A stretch of 45,872 bases of DNA from Planctomycetota bacterium (GTDB taxonomy: Bacteria > Planctomycetota > Phycisphaerae > Tepidisphaerales > Tepidisphaeraceae), in assembly GCA_026693085.1 (NCBI GenBank), contig JAPLNB010000175.1, positions 1 to 45,872 of the forward strand, read 5' to 3'. Positions 26,435 through 36,790 of this stretch are shown here, piece by piece (within the stretch, counting starts at the first letter, position 1; the number at the start of each line of letters is the position of its first letter). A program made the position numbers and the translations under genes. The notes beneath the pieces were generated by a model. It saw only the letters and a program-made list of their open reading frames with translations, did no database searches and was not told the DNA's origin.

Positions 26435-29404
26435 CTACCCCAGCTTGGCCAGTTCGGCTTCGGCGTCGGCGAGCTGTCGGCGGGTTTGCTGGACGAGGTT
26501 CGCGGGGGCTTTGGAGATGTAGGCCTCGTTGGTGAGGCGGCCTTTCATGGTGGCGATCTGCCTGGCCAGTTCGTCGCGGCGCTTGGCGGTTCGCTGTTTT
26601 TCAGCGTCGGCGTCAACGAGGTTTTCGAGGAAGATTTCGCAGCCGGCAGCCTGGGTGCGAGCGGAATTGGGTGGGGGGGGCAGTTCGGATTCTACCTGGC
26701 GGATCGCGCAGGTGGCCAGAAGCTCGATGGTGGGTTTGTTGGCTTCGATTTGGCGCGCGGCGTCGCCGGGGGCGACGATGGAGACGGTCACGGGCTTCTT
26801 CTGGTCCACTTTGTATTCGTTGCGGACGTTGCGGATGGCGGCGATCAGCTCCTGGAGCTTGGAGAAGACGAATTCGGCGCCTTCGGAGGTGATGTCATCG
26901 TTGAATTGGGGCCATTCGGAGAGGATAAGGCGTTTGTGGGTTTTGAGGTCGATGCGGTTGGGGATGGAGCGGTCGGGGCGGATTTCGTTCAGCTTCCACC
27001 AGATGGTTTCGGTGATGAAGGGGATCATGGGGTGCATGAGGCGCATCGAGACGTCGAGGGCGGCGGCGAGGATGTTGGCGACTTGGCCGCGGCGGGGGCC
27101 ATCCTTCAATTCGGGCTTGATGGCTTCAATGTACCAGTCGCACAGGTCGCGCCAGAAAAAGTCGTAGCAGGTCTTGGCGTAAACGTCGAAACGGTATTCA
27201 GCGATGGCGGCGTCGGCTTCTTTGATCGCGCGCATCAGCCGCGACAGAATCCAGCGGTCGGGGATGGTCCATTTGGCTTCATCGACCGGCTCGGCCGGGA
27301 TATTTGCGAGGTTCTGGAGGGCGAAGCGGGTGGCGTTCCAGATTTTGTTGCAGAAGTTGCGGCCGACGTCGAATTTGTCGGAGGTGTTGCGGCCTTTGGC
27401 GTCGCGTTTGACGGGGAGGCGGGCGTCCTGGGTTTCGGTGGCCATCTGGGTGAGGGTAAAGCGCAGGGCGTCGGCGCCGTGGGTGTCGATGATGTCGACG
27501 GGATCGACGCCATTGCCCTTGGACTTGGACATGCGCTCGCCTTTGCCGTCGAGGATGGTGGGGTTGATGGCGACGTGGTGGAAAGGAATGGCCTTTTCGA
27601 TTTTCGATTTTGGATTTTGGATTTTCGATTTGGCTTCTTCGGGGGAGTTGGCGGTGAATTGGTTGTGGCCCATGTTGTAGAGGCCGGCCATGACCATGCG
27701 GGCGACCCAGAGGGTGATGATGTCGCGGGCGGTGACGAGGACGGAGGTGGGGTAGTATTTCTGGAGTTCGGGGGTGTTGTCGGGCCAGCCGAGGGTGGAG
27801 TGGGGCCAAAGGGCGGAGGAGAACCAGGTGTCGAGGACGTCGGGGTCTTGGGTGAAGCCGTCCCGCTTTTCCAGAATGGAAGAGATCTTGCCGCCTCCTC
27901 CATCGGAGTCGTCACCGAGGCAGACGAACACGAAGTATCGACCGTCCAACTCATGTAGCTTTGCCGCATTGTTCTCACATTCGAACGATACCGACATCTC
28001 GTTGGCGAGAGACTCGGCCTCAGCATGCGTCGAGAACTCCTTTGACCAGATTGGTATCCGATGTCCCCACCACAATTGGCGGGAGATGGGCCAGTCGCGT
28101 TTTTCGCCTAGCCAGGCTAAATACTGCTGGGCGTGGCGTTCGGGGTAGAACTTGATGGTGCCATTGCGGACGACTTCGAGGGCGGGTTCGGCGAGGGGGG
28201 CCATTTTGACGAACCACTGATCAGAACGGCACGACTCGATGGAGGTCTTGGAGCGGTCGGAATGGGCGACCTGGGTTTCGTAGGGTTCTTCCTTGAGCAG
28301 TAGGCGCTGGGCGTCGAGGTCGGAGACGACCTGTTTGCGGGCGGCGTTGAGTTTGAGGCCGGCGTATTTGCCGCCCTTGTCGTTGATCTTGCCGTCGGGG
28401 GTGAAGAGGTCGATGACACCAATCTGGTCGGAGTGACGTTGCCAGCATGCGTAGTCGTTCTGATCGTGTCCGGGCGTCACCTTCACGCAGCCGGTGCCGA
28501 ATTCCATGTTGACGAGGATGGGGTCGGCGATGATGGGGATGAGGCGGTCCATGAGGGGGAGGCGGACGGATTTGCCGATGGCCCAGTTCCAGCGGGGGTC
28601 GTCGGGGTGGACGGCGACGGCGGTGTCGCCCAGCATGGTTTCGGGGCGGGTGGTGGCGACGACGCCGTGGGTTGGTCGGGGGGAGGGTTCAGGGTTCAGG
28701 GTTCGGGGTTCAGTAGGGCCGTCTGAACCCTGAACGCTGAACCCTGAACCCTCTGCATCGACGATGGGATATTTGATGTGCCAGAGGCTTGTCTTGACGG
28801 TTTCGTAGTAGATTTCGTCGTCGGAGACGGAGGTTTGGAGGAAGACGTCCCAGTTGACGAGGCGTTTGCCGCGGTAGATGAGGCCGTCTTTGAAGAGTTT
28901 GAAGAAGGTTTCGCGGACGGCGCGGGCGCACATGTCATCGAGGGTGAAGCGGCTGCGGTCCCAGTCGCAGGAGCAGCCTAGGCGTTGGAGTTGGTTGAGG
29001 ATTCGGCTGCCGTACTGCTCTTTCCATTTCCAGATGCGTTCGACGAGGGCCTCGCGGCCGACATCGTGGCGGGTTTTGTTTTCCTTTTCCTTGAGTTCCT
29101 TTTCGACGACGGCCTGGGTGGCGATGCCGGCGTGGTCGATGCCGGGGACCCAGACGGTGTTGTAGCCGGCCATGCGGTGGCGGCGGATGAGGATGTCCTG
29201 GAGGGTGTTGTTGATGGCGTGGCCGAGGTGGAGGGCGCCGGTGACGTTTGGCGGGGGGATGACGATGGAGTAGGGATCGCCTGGGGCGGCGGGGTCGGCG
29301 TGGAAGCACTTTTCGCCCATCCAGACGGCGTAGGCGGCGGCCTCGACGGCGGCGGGGTCGTAGGTTTTTGGGAGTTCGGCGGGTTGTTGAGTGTTAGAGG
29401 TCAT
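26435..29404 (-). CDS. valS: valine--tRNA ligase
   Basis: The 989-residue enzyme charges tRNA-Val and has the class I signatures: HIGH-type LHLGHAINN near the N-terminus within PPNVTGALHLGH, the editing-domain motif ATTRPETMLGDTAVAVHP, ISRQLWWGHRIP, and the KMSKS loop ERMSKSKGNG. A C-terminal coiled coil (about the last 65 residues) is typical of ValRS. I placed the start at the ATG 29404 (MTSNTQQ); the frame stays open to 29548, but that part is repeat-derived. Two repeat insertions lie inside: about 24 residues (GFSVQGSDGPTEPRTLNPEP) just before the editing domain, encoded by the palindrome at 28684-28752, and about 20 residues (AKSKIQNPKSKIEKA) shortly before the KMSKS loop, from a family A repeat. 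Catalytic motifs are intact, so the enzyme should be active. Confidence 0.97.
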   Translation of the reverse strand: MTSNTQQPAELPKTYDPAAVEAAAYAVWMGEKCFHADPAAPGDPYSIVIPPPNVTGALHLGHAINNTLQDILIRRHRMAGYNTVWVPGIDHAGIATQAVVEKELKEKENKTRHDVGREALVERIWKWKEQYGSRILNQLQRLGCSCDWDRSRFTLDDMCARAVRETFFKLFKDGLIYRGKRLVNWDVFLQTSVSDDEIYYETVKTSLWHIKYPIVDAEGSGFSVQGSDGPTEPRTLNPEPSPRPTHGVVATTRPETMLGDTAVAVHPDDPRWNWAIGKSVRLPLMDRLIPIIADPILVNMEFGTGCVKVTPGHDQNDYACWQRHSDQIGVIDLFTPDGKINDKGGKYAGLKLNAARKQVVSDLDAQRLLLKEEPYETQVAHSDRSKTSIESCRSDQWFVKMAPLAEPALEVVRNGTIKFYPERHAQQYLAWLGEKRDWPISRQLWWGHRIPIWSKEFSTHAEAESLANEMSVSFECENNAAKLHELDGRYFVFVCLGDDSDGGGGKISSILEKRDGFTQDPDVLDTWFSSALWPHSTLGWPDNTPELQKYYPTSVLVTARDIITLWVARMVMAGLYNMGHNQFTANSPEEAKSKIQNPKSKIEKAIPFHHVAINPTILDGKGERMSKSKGNGVDPVDIIDTHGADALRFTLTQMATETQDARLPVKRDAKGRNTSDKFDVGRNFCNKIWNATRFALQNLANIPAEPVDEAKWTIPDRWILSRLMRAIKEADAAIAEYRFDVYAKTCYDFFWRDLCDWYIEAIKPELKDGPRRGQVANILAAALDVSMRLMHPMIPFITETIWWKLNEIRPDRSIPNRIDLKTHKRLILSEWPQFNDDITSEGAEFVFSKLQELIAAIRNVRNEYKVDQKKPVTVSIVAPGDAARQIEANKPTIELLATCAIRQVESELPPPPNSARTQAAGCEIFLENLVDADAEKQRTAKRRDELARQIATMKGRLTNEAYISKAPANLVQQTRRQLADAEAELAKLG
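27594..27633 (-). repeat. family A repeat in frame inside valS
   Basis: Degenerate tandem GATTTTCGATTTTC-type units (+ strand) encode AKSKIQNPKSKIE on the minus strand. The insertion lies between MAGLYNMG and IPFHHV, where most bacterial ValRS sequences known to me have only a few residues. Confidence 0.85.
28684..28752 (-). repeat. 69-bp palindromic repeat in frame inside valS
   Basis: Two 30-bp arms (28684-28713 and 28723-28752) are inverted copies with two mismatches, separated by 9 nt. Each arm is made of ggttcag/ctgaacc heptad-like units. The RNA would form a very stable hairpin. In frame it encodes GFSVQGS...RTLNPEP at the entrance of the editing domain. Confidence 0.92.
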
Positions 29405-29412
29405 GGTTGTTC

Positions 29413-29448
29413 TGATTTTCGATTTTCGAATGTCGATTTTCGATTTGG
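29413..29448 (-). repeat. family A repeat just upstream of valS
   Basis: Units of gattttcgattttcgaatgt and similar lie between 29413 and 29448, nine nt upstream of the valS ATG. Here the repeat is probably untranslated leader, although the valS frame is open through it. Confidence 0.8.
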
Positions 29449-29593
29449 CAGATCGCAAATCGGTTGAGTCCTTGTGTTTTTTGGAACGGGAATAGTACGG
29501 GAGTGGGGTCAGCCGGGGAAGGGCCGGGAGAAGCCAGGACAATCCCATTTTATCAAGGATAAGCCGAAAAGCAGTCGGCCGACAGAAGAAGCT

Positions 29594-29773
29594 TCAGCCG
29601 ACGGGCTGGGCATGCACGGTCCGGCAGCCGGCACCGGCGGTGATGTCCTTATCGCGCAGCCAGTGGCGCAATTTGGCATTGCGAGGAGCCGGTACTGCCT
29701 TGATGCCCTTGGGCAGCGCGCGAGTTTGCGCCGGGCGAGGGGTCTTTTTGTTATTGGCGTTTTTTCCGGGCAT
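29594..29773 (-). CDS. small basic protein of unknown function
   Basis: A 59-residue, strongly basic protein beginning MPGKNANNKKTPRPAQTRAL. The ATG at 29773 has a strong AGGAG seven nt upstream (gagaggagccaaacatg), which is why I call it. It overlaps the last 23 nt of the GNAT gene, suggesting translational coupling. I recognise no domain; a Lys/Arg/Pro-rich N-terminal half followed by AKLRHWLRDKDITAGAG might bind nucleic acid, which is a guess. It lies between the mutasome/GNAT genes and valS, all on the same strand. Confidence 0.6.
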   Translation of the reverse strand: MPGKNANNKKTPRPAQTRALPKGIKAVPAPRNAKLRHWLRDKDITAGAGCRTVHAQPVG

Positions 29774-30407
29774 GTTTGGCTCCTCTCTGGCTGACAGGCG
29801 GAAAGTCGAGCAACTCATTGGCCGCCTCAGCCGGAAGCTCCATGGGCGTGTATCTCACGCCTTCGAATACAATAGGATCTGCGTTGAGCTTTTGCAAACC
29901 TCTTCTTTCATACCAATCGACGAAATCGGGACTGGCATCCAATCGCACATGGCCTTCGTAGCCGAGGCGGCGGCTGAAATCGGCTGCCCATCTCAGCAAT
30001 TCGGTTCCCACACCCGTGAAGTATGGAGCCTTATCGATCCGCAGATCCGGGCGATTTCTCGGTGCAGTGAAGAGCAGTTCGACGAATAATGTGCGCGCTC
30101 CTTTTGTCAGGCCAGAGTCCACCGCTTCCGTCGAGATCAGCATCGCGCCTTGAACGGCGCCGTCGCCCGTGACGATGGCGAGCTTCTCGGACCTGAGGAT
30201 TCGACCGCCATACTCGATCGCCAGGTCGCGCCAGTCCCAGTGCCGATCGATGGGTTCTTGATCGGAGCTGAGCTCCAGGCAAACCTCGTTCCACCAATCC
30301 CGCATGATCTGCGCTTCCGCCATGTCAGCGGTAAGCGGAACGATGTGCGCGTCGACATAGACGCCGGCTGGGGCGAAATAGAGGATGGCGGCCTTCGGTT
30401 GGATCAT
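29751..30407 (-). CDS. GNAT-like acetyltransferase downstream of dnaE2
   Basis: The 218-residue protein resembles GNAT acetyltransferases in its second half: a beta-strand TLFVELLFTAP, a helix start TGVGTELLRWAADFSRRLGYEG at the acetyl-CoA loop position, then VRLDASPDFVDWYERRGLQ, the usual strand-helix with a tyrosine before the last strand. The first half (MIQPKAAILYFAPAGVYVDA) is not typical and may be substrate-specific. The start at 30407 is chosen because upstream codons in this frame are low-complexity; the ribosome-binding site is weak. It follows dnaE2 by 95 bp on the same strand. The substrate is unknown. Confidence 0.72.
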   Translation of the reverse strand: MIQPKAAILYFAPAGVYVDAHIVPLTADMAEAQIMRDWWNEVCLELSSDQEPIDRHWDWRDLAIEYGGRILRSEKLAIVTGDGAVQGAMLISTEAVDSGLTKGARTLFVELLFTAPRNRPDLRIDKAPYFTGVGTELLRWAADFSRRLGYEGHVRLDASPDFVDWYERRGLQKLNADPIVFEGVRYTPMELPAEAANELLDFPPVSQRGAKHARKKRQ

Positions 30408-30502
30408 CGTGAAGCCCCGATGAGCTTGCGTGCACAACTTAGGCAAACGGCTGAGGCTTGTCCAGCAAAAGACGCCGGCCACAAGGCGGCCGCTCGAGCT
30501 GT

Positions 30503-34027
<3,525 letters not shown>

Positions 34028-34042
34028 AGCGTGGCGGTGGAA

Positions 34043-35737
34043 TTACTCAAATTCGCCGTGCAAATACCATTTGCGGGTTTCGCGGACGCGGAAGACCCAC
34101 CATCGGCGGGCGGTTTCGGTTTCGATGGCGAAGTAATCGCGGGTGCGGTTGTGGCCTAGCCACCATTGGCCAGCGATGCGTTCGGGGCCGACGGCGTGGG
34201 CGACGTGATGGGTTTGGCCGTCGAAGGTGAAGGAGATCGGCCGGCCGTCGCAGTCGTGAGAGGGGCAGACCATAACGCGGATTTCGGTGGGGTGGTTGAG
34301 CAGAAGCAGAGGGCGAGCACAGGGGTAAGGGGCAAGGGGCAAGGGGTAAGCAATAGCTTGTTGAGTTTTGCTTGAGCCTGACCCGTCGGCCCTTATCCCT
34401 GCCTCATATGCGTGTTCGGGAACGTGCGATTCAAGCAAGCGGGCCTGTGCGATGGCTTCATCGCCGAGGCGAAGCATGAGGCGTTCGATCAGGTGATCGA
34501 GTTCGAGTTGGCTGTGGTGCACTTCCTGCTCGATGAGGTGGATCTGCTCGTCGGCGACTGGTTGGAAGAGGGGGATAGTCAGGCGAATGGCGGTGAATCC
34601 GGAGGGGATCATGCTGTCGGAATTGGTGGATAATCGGGCGAGGTGGCTGCGGCCTGTTCGAGCGATTGTGCCCTGGTGTCGGGCATTATCCTCCATTCCG
34701 TCGGTGGCGCAGCGTATGAGGTTGAAGAGGTTGGCTGCGTTGCGAGAGGGTCGGGAGAGGAGTATGGATTTGAGGAGGATTGGGGCGTCGGGGCGATCGA
34801 ATTCGAGCTCGATTTTTCTGGCGCCGCAGCCTCGGCGGGACAGTTCGGCGATGACTTGGCCGATCAGGTCCTTAAATGTCAACCCTATTGTTTCCAACGA
34901 ATCGACCACGCCGTCAAAATCGATGCGGGCTTCGATGGGGGGACGGTAAGTCAGGGCGGTGAGGGGCTCAGGGATGTGGCCGATCGCCTGGTCGAGGCGT
35001 GTGAGCATTTCGTGGCCGAAGCGGGCGGGGAGGTCATTGCGAGGGAGCTGCATCAGTTGGCCGATGGTTTGGATGCCGAGGCGGTAGAGTGCCTCGGCGG
35101 TTTGCAGGGGGATTCGCAGGGCGGCTGGCGGGAGGGGGGTCAGCGCATCGCGCATCTCCGCGGGCGGGATAATCCGGCCGTTTTCATCGCCTGCAAAAGC
35201 GATCGCGTATGCCGCGCCGGGTGTGGGCGCTATTGCCAGGCGGGCGTGGAGTTGCATTGATCGCAGGGCTTGGTGGACTTGTTCGAGGAGGTTGGGCAGG
35301 CCGCCGAAGGTGCGGCCGCAGCCGGTGACGTCGAGGAAGATGGAGTCGTTGCCAGTTGTTAGTTGCCAGTTGCCAGTGGAGGGAAGCTGGGCGATTGAGA
35401 CAACGGGGGTGAATCGCATCATCCATCTTGCGAGGCTCTCAAGGCCGCGTCGATCGCGGTCTGGTGTATAGGGGGCATGCAGAAGTTTCGGACAGAGTGC
35501 TCTTGCCTGAGCAAGGGTCATCTGGGGGCGAACACCGCAATCGCGCGCCTCATCGGACGCAATAACCACAAGCTGGCGTGAGGCGATGGTTCCGACGAGG
35601 GCAACGGGCCTGCCGGATATCGAAGCCGCAGCCCCGGCACCCGGCCCCCGGCACCGTGCACCCGGCACCTCACGCCCGTTTTCTGGCGACTTGCGTCTCA
35701 GGCGATCGATCGGCCACTGTCGCAAATGCGCGCACAT
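34043..35737 (-). CDS. imuB: ImuB-type Y-family polymerase-like mutasome protein
   Basis: The 564-residue protein resembles ImuB, a catalytically inactive DinB-like hub that connects DnaE2 to the beta clamp. Visible blocks: QWPIDRLRR at the N-terminus, ARDCGVRPQMTLAQARALCP, FTPVVSI, IFLDVTGCGRTFGG, GIQTIGQLMQLPRNDLPARFG (HhH) and the C-terminal WWVFRVRETRKWYLHGEFE. It carries three repeat insertions: VPGARCRGPGAGA near the N-terminus, STGNWQLTTGND before the LDVTGC strand, and YPLPLAPYPCARP in the C-terminal half. The ATG at 35737 lies inside imuA (68-nt overlap). The conserved N-terminal strand seems to begin before this ATG, so the true start may lie a few codons upstream. It ends 15 nt before dnaE2. 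Confidence 0.88.
   Translation of the reverse strand: MCAHLRQWPIDRLRRKSPENGREVPGARCRGPGAGAAASISGRPVALVGTIASRQLVVIASDEARDCGVRPQMTLAQARALCPKLLHAPYTPDRDRRGLESLARWMMRFTPVVSIAQLPSTGNWQLTTGNDSIFLDVTGCGRTFGGLPNLLEQVHQALRSMQLHARLAIAPTPGAAYAIAFAGDENGRIIPPAEMRDALTPLPPAALRIPLQTAEALYRLGIQTIGQLMQLPRNDLPARFGHEMLTRLDQAIGHIPEPLTALTYRPPIEARIDFDGVVDSLETIGLTFKDLIGQVIAELSRRGCGARKIELEFDRPDAPILLKSILLSRPSRNAANLFNLIRCATDGMEDNARHQGTIARTGRSHLARLSTNSDSMIPSGFTAIRLTIPLFQPVADEQIHLIEQEVHHSQLELDHLIERLMLRLGDEAIAQARLLESHVPEHAYEAGIRADGSGSSKTQQAIAYPLPLAPYPCARPLLLLNHPTEIRVMVCPSHDCDGRPISFTFDGQTHHVAHAVGPERIAGQWWLGHNRTRDYFAIETETARRWWVFRVRETRKWYLHGEFE
34320..34350 (-). repeat. GGGGTAA/GGGGCAA heptamer repeat in imuB
   Basis: Four tandem 7-nt units (aggggtaaggggcaagggg and on) encode YPLPLAPYPC in a variable stretch of ImuB. 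Confidence 0.85.
35351..35380 (-). repeat. GCCAGTT-type repeat in imuB
   Basis: gccagttgttagttgccagt and the following tgccagt form imperfect heptamer units. They encode TGNWQLTTGN in the loop before IFLDVTGC. Confidence 0.85.
35631..35675 (-). repeat. CCCGGCA-type repeat in imuB
   Basis: cccggcacccggcccccggc and following heptamer-like units encode VPGARCRGPGAGA near the ImuB N-terminus, and overlap the last codons of imuA in another frame (35670-35675). Confidence 0.75.
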
Positions 35738-36401
35738 GATTTGTTTGATGGCATGCCTCCAGGCTGACGGTCTTTCCGACCTGTCCCCCGTGACCGTGGA
35801 TCAACTGTAACTGCCATCGTTGCAGGGTTGGCTCGCCGCGGGCGTGTCTGACAATCCAGCGTGTGGCCGCGGCATATTGTGAACTGTCGGGTCCGGCGAC
35901 CCGCAGGAGAATTCCCGCGCCGCCGCCGGCTTCGGCGGCCAGTTGCAGCCGGCGAGCTTCGATCTGAGAGAGTCGCTGTGGATTGGCAAGGGTGGCGCGG
36001 ACGCCTTTGCAGCGAAGGCACTCGGCCACCGCCCAGAGTTCATCGGCCGGGGTTCGTGGCCGCAACAGGAGGAGCCGATCCAGTGGAATGCCCGCCGCCG
36101 CCAGAGCGGGAGGGTAGAGTTGCCGTTGCGGGTCAGACCAAACCACCGCACCGGGACGGGGGGATGCACATTCCTGTTCGCCAACCATTGCCGCCCGTGC
36201 CAGCATCGCCGCAAAAAACAACGGCAGTCCCTGCCCCGGCTCGGCCAGAATTTCATGAATCGCTCCATAGGCAAACGCCTCCCCGGGCAACAACCGATCA
36301 ATCACGCTGAGCCCGGTGGAGAACCCCCTGGTTTTTCCAGCGGCAAGTGCCTCTGAAGAAGCAACTTGCAGCTTGCCACGATGGCAGGAGACAAGCGGCA
36401 T
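35670..36401 (-). CDS. imuA: ImuA-type RecA-like mutasome protein
   Basis: The 243-residue protein fits the ImuA/SulA-like family: FSTGLSVIDRLLPGEAFAYGAIHEILAEPGQG near the N-terminus, the position of a degenerate Walker A, followed by WSDPQRQLYPPALAAAGI, RLLLLRPRTPADELWAVAECLR and QIEARRLQLAAEAGG. ImuA is a RecA-fold accessory protein of the DNA-damage-induced mutasome and is encoded just before ImuB here, as usual. The ATG has GGAG six nt upstream and a strong promoter at 36434-36462. Its C-terminal 20 or so codons overlap the start of imuB. I cannot see an intact Walker A, as expected for the family. Confidence 0.87.
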   Translation of the reverse strand: MPLVSCHRGKLQVASSEALAAGKTRGFSTGLSVIDRLLPGEAFAYGAIHEILAEPGQGLPLFFAAMLARAAMVGEQECASPRPGAVVWSDPQRQLYPPALAAAGIPLDRLLLLRPRTPADELWAVAECLRCKGVRATLANPQRLSQIEARRLQLAAEAGGGAGILLRVAGPDSSQYAAATRWIVRHARGEPTLQRWQLQLIHGHGGQVGKTVSLEACHQTNHVRAFATVADRSPETQVARKRA

Positions 36402-36433
36402 GACCGGCTCCTTTGGTTAGCACTGCGTTAGGT

Positions 36434-36462
36434 ATCTAATAGGGTTGAGCCACGGGTGTCAA
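36434..36462 (-). promoter_or_regulatory. sigma-70-like promoter of imuA-imuB-dnaE2
   Basis: On the minus strand a perfect TTGACA (36457-36462) and TTAGAT (36434-36439) are exactly 17 nt apart. The predicted start near 36427 gives a leader of about 26 nt before the imuA ATG. Confidence 0.7.
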
Positions 36463-36481
36463 TGAGCCAGTCTGCAAATGG

Positions 36482-36499
36482 GTTTACTTTTTGGTAAAC
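36482..36499 (-). promoter_or_regulatory. palindromic candidate operator upstream of imuA
   Basis: GTTTAC-N6-GTAAAC is a perfect 6+6 inverted repeat, 19 bp upstream of the imuA -35 box. A damage-response regulator such as LexA is one candidate; the position upstream of -35 would equally suit an activator. I know no LexA box of this exact form in planctomycetes. Confidence 0.4.
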
Positions 36500-36790
36500 G
36501 AGTTTTTGGGAGGTCCGTCTAGCCCGGCCTAATCGTGGCAGGTCATTGGCCGGCCCCCCATAGATTGTAGCCTGGCTTTTTAAAATCGGTTACATAACTA
36601 TATTTACGATAAATTGCCAACTTGATGGCGATACTTTTTATTGGCTATTTTTTGGGGTGGTTTGTGGCAGCCGTTCGCGGGGTATGACTCAACGGGGGAT
36701 ACGGCATGGGAATTGGCGGCGGGTGGCGCTGAGGCGTGAGCGTCCGGAGCGGCTTGGTATGAAATTATCGCTGGCGGACGCGTGGTCAAA

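Larger units (their letters stand above)
36402..36790. other. intergenic region between CARDB gene and imuA
   Basis: Besides the imuA promoter and the palindrome, the stretch 36570-36670 is clearly AT-rich (for example ttttattggctattttttgg). I see no gene and no clear terminator for the CARDB gene. Confidence 0.5.

Noticed and set aside
30467..30492. Possible terminator after dnaE2
   Set aside because: A 5-bp GC stem with a 7-nt loop is followed by a short tcttttg tract; too weak to call.
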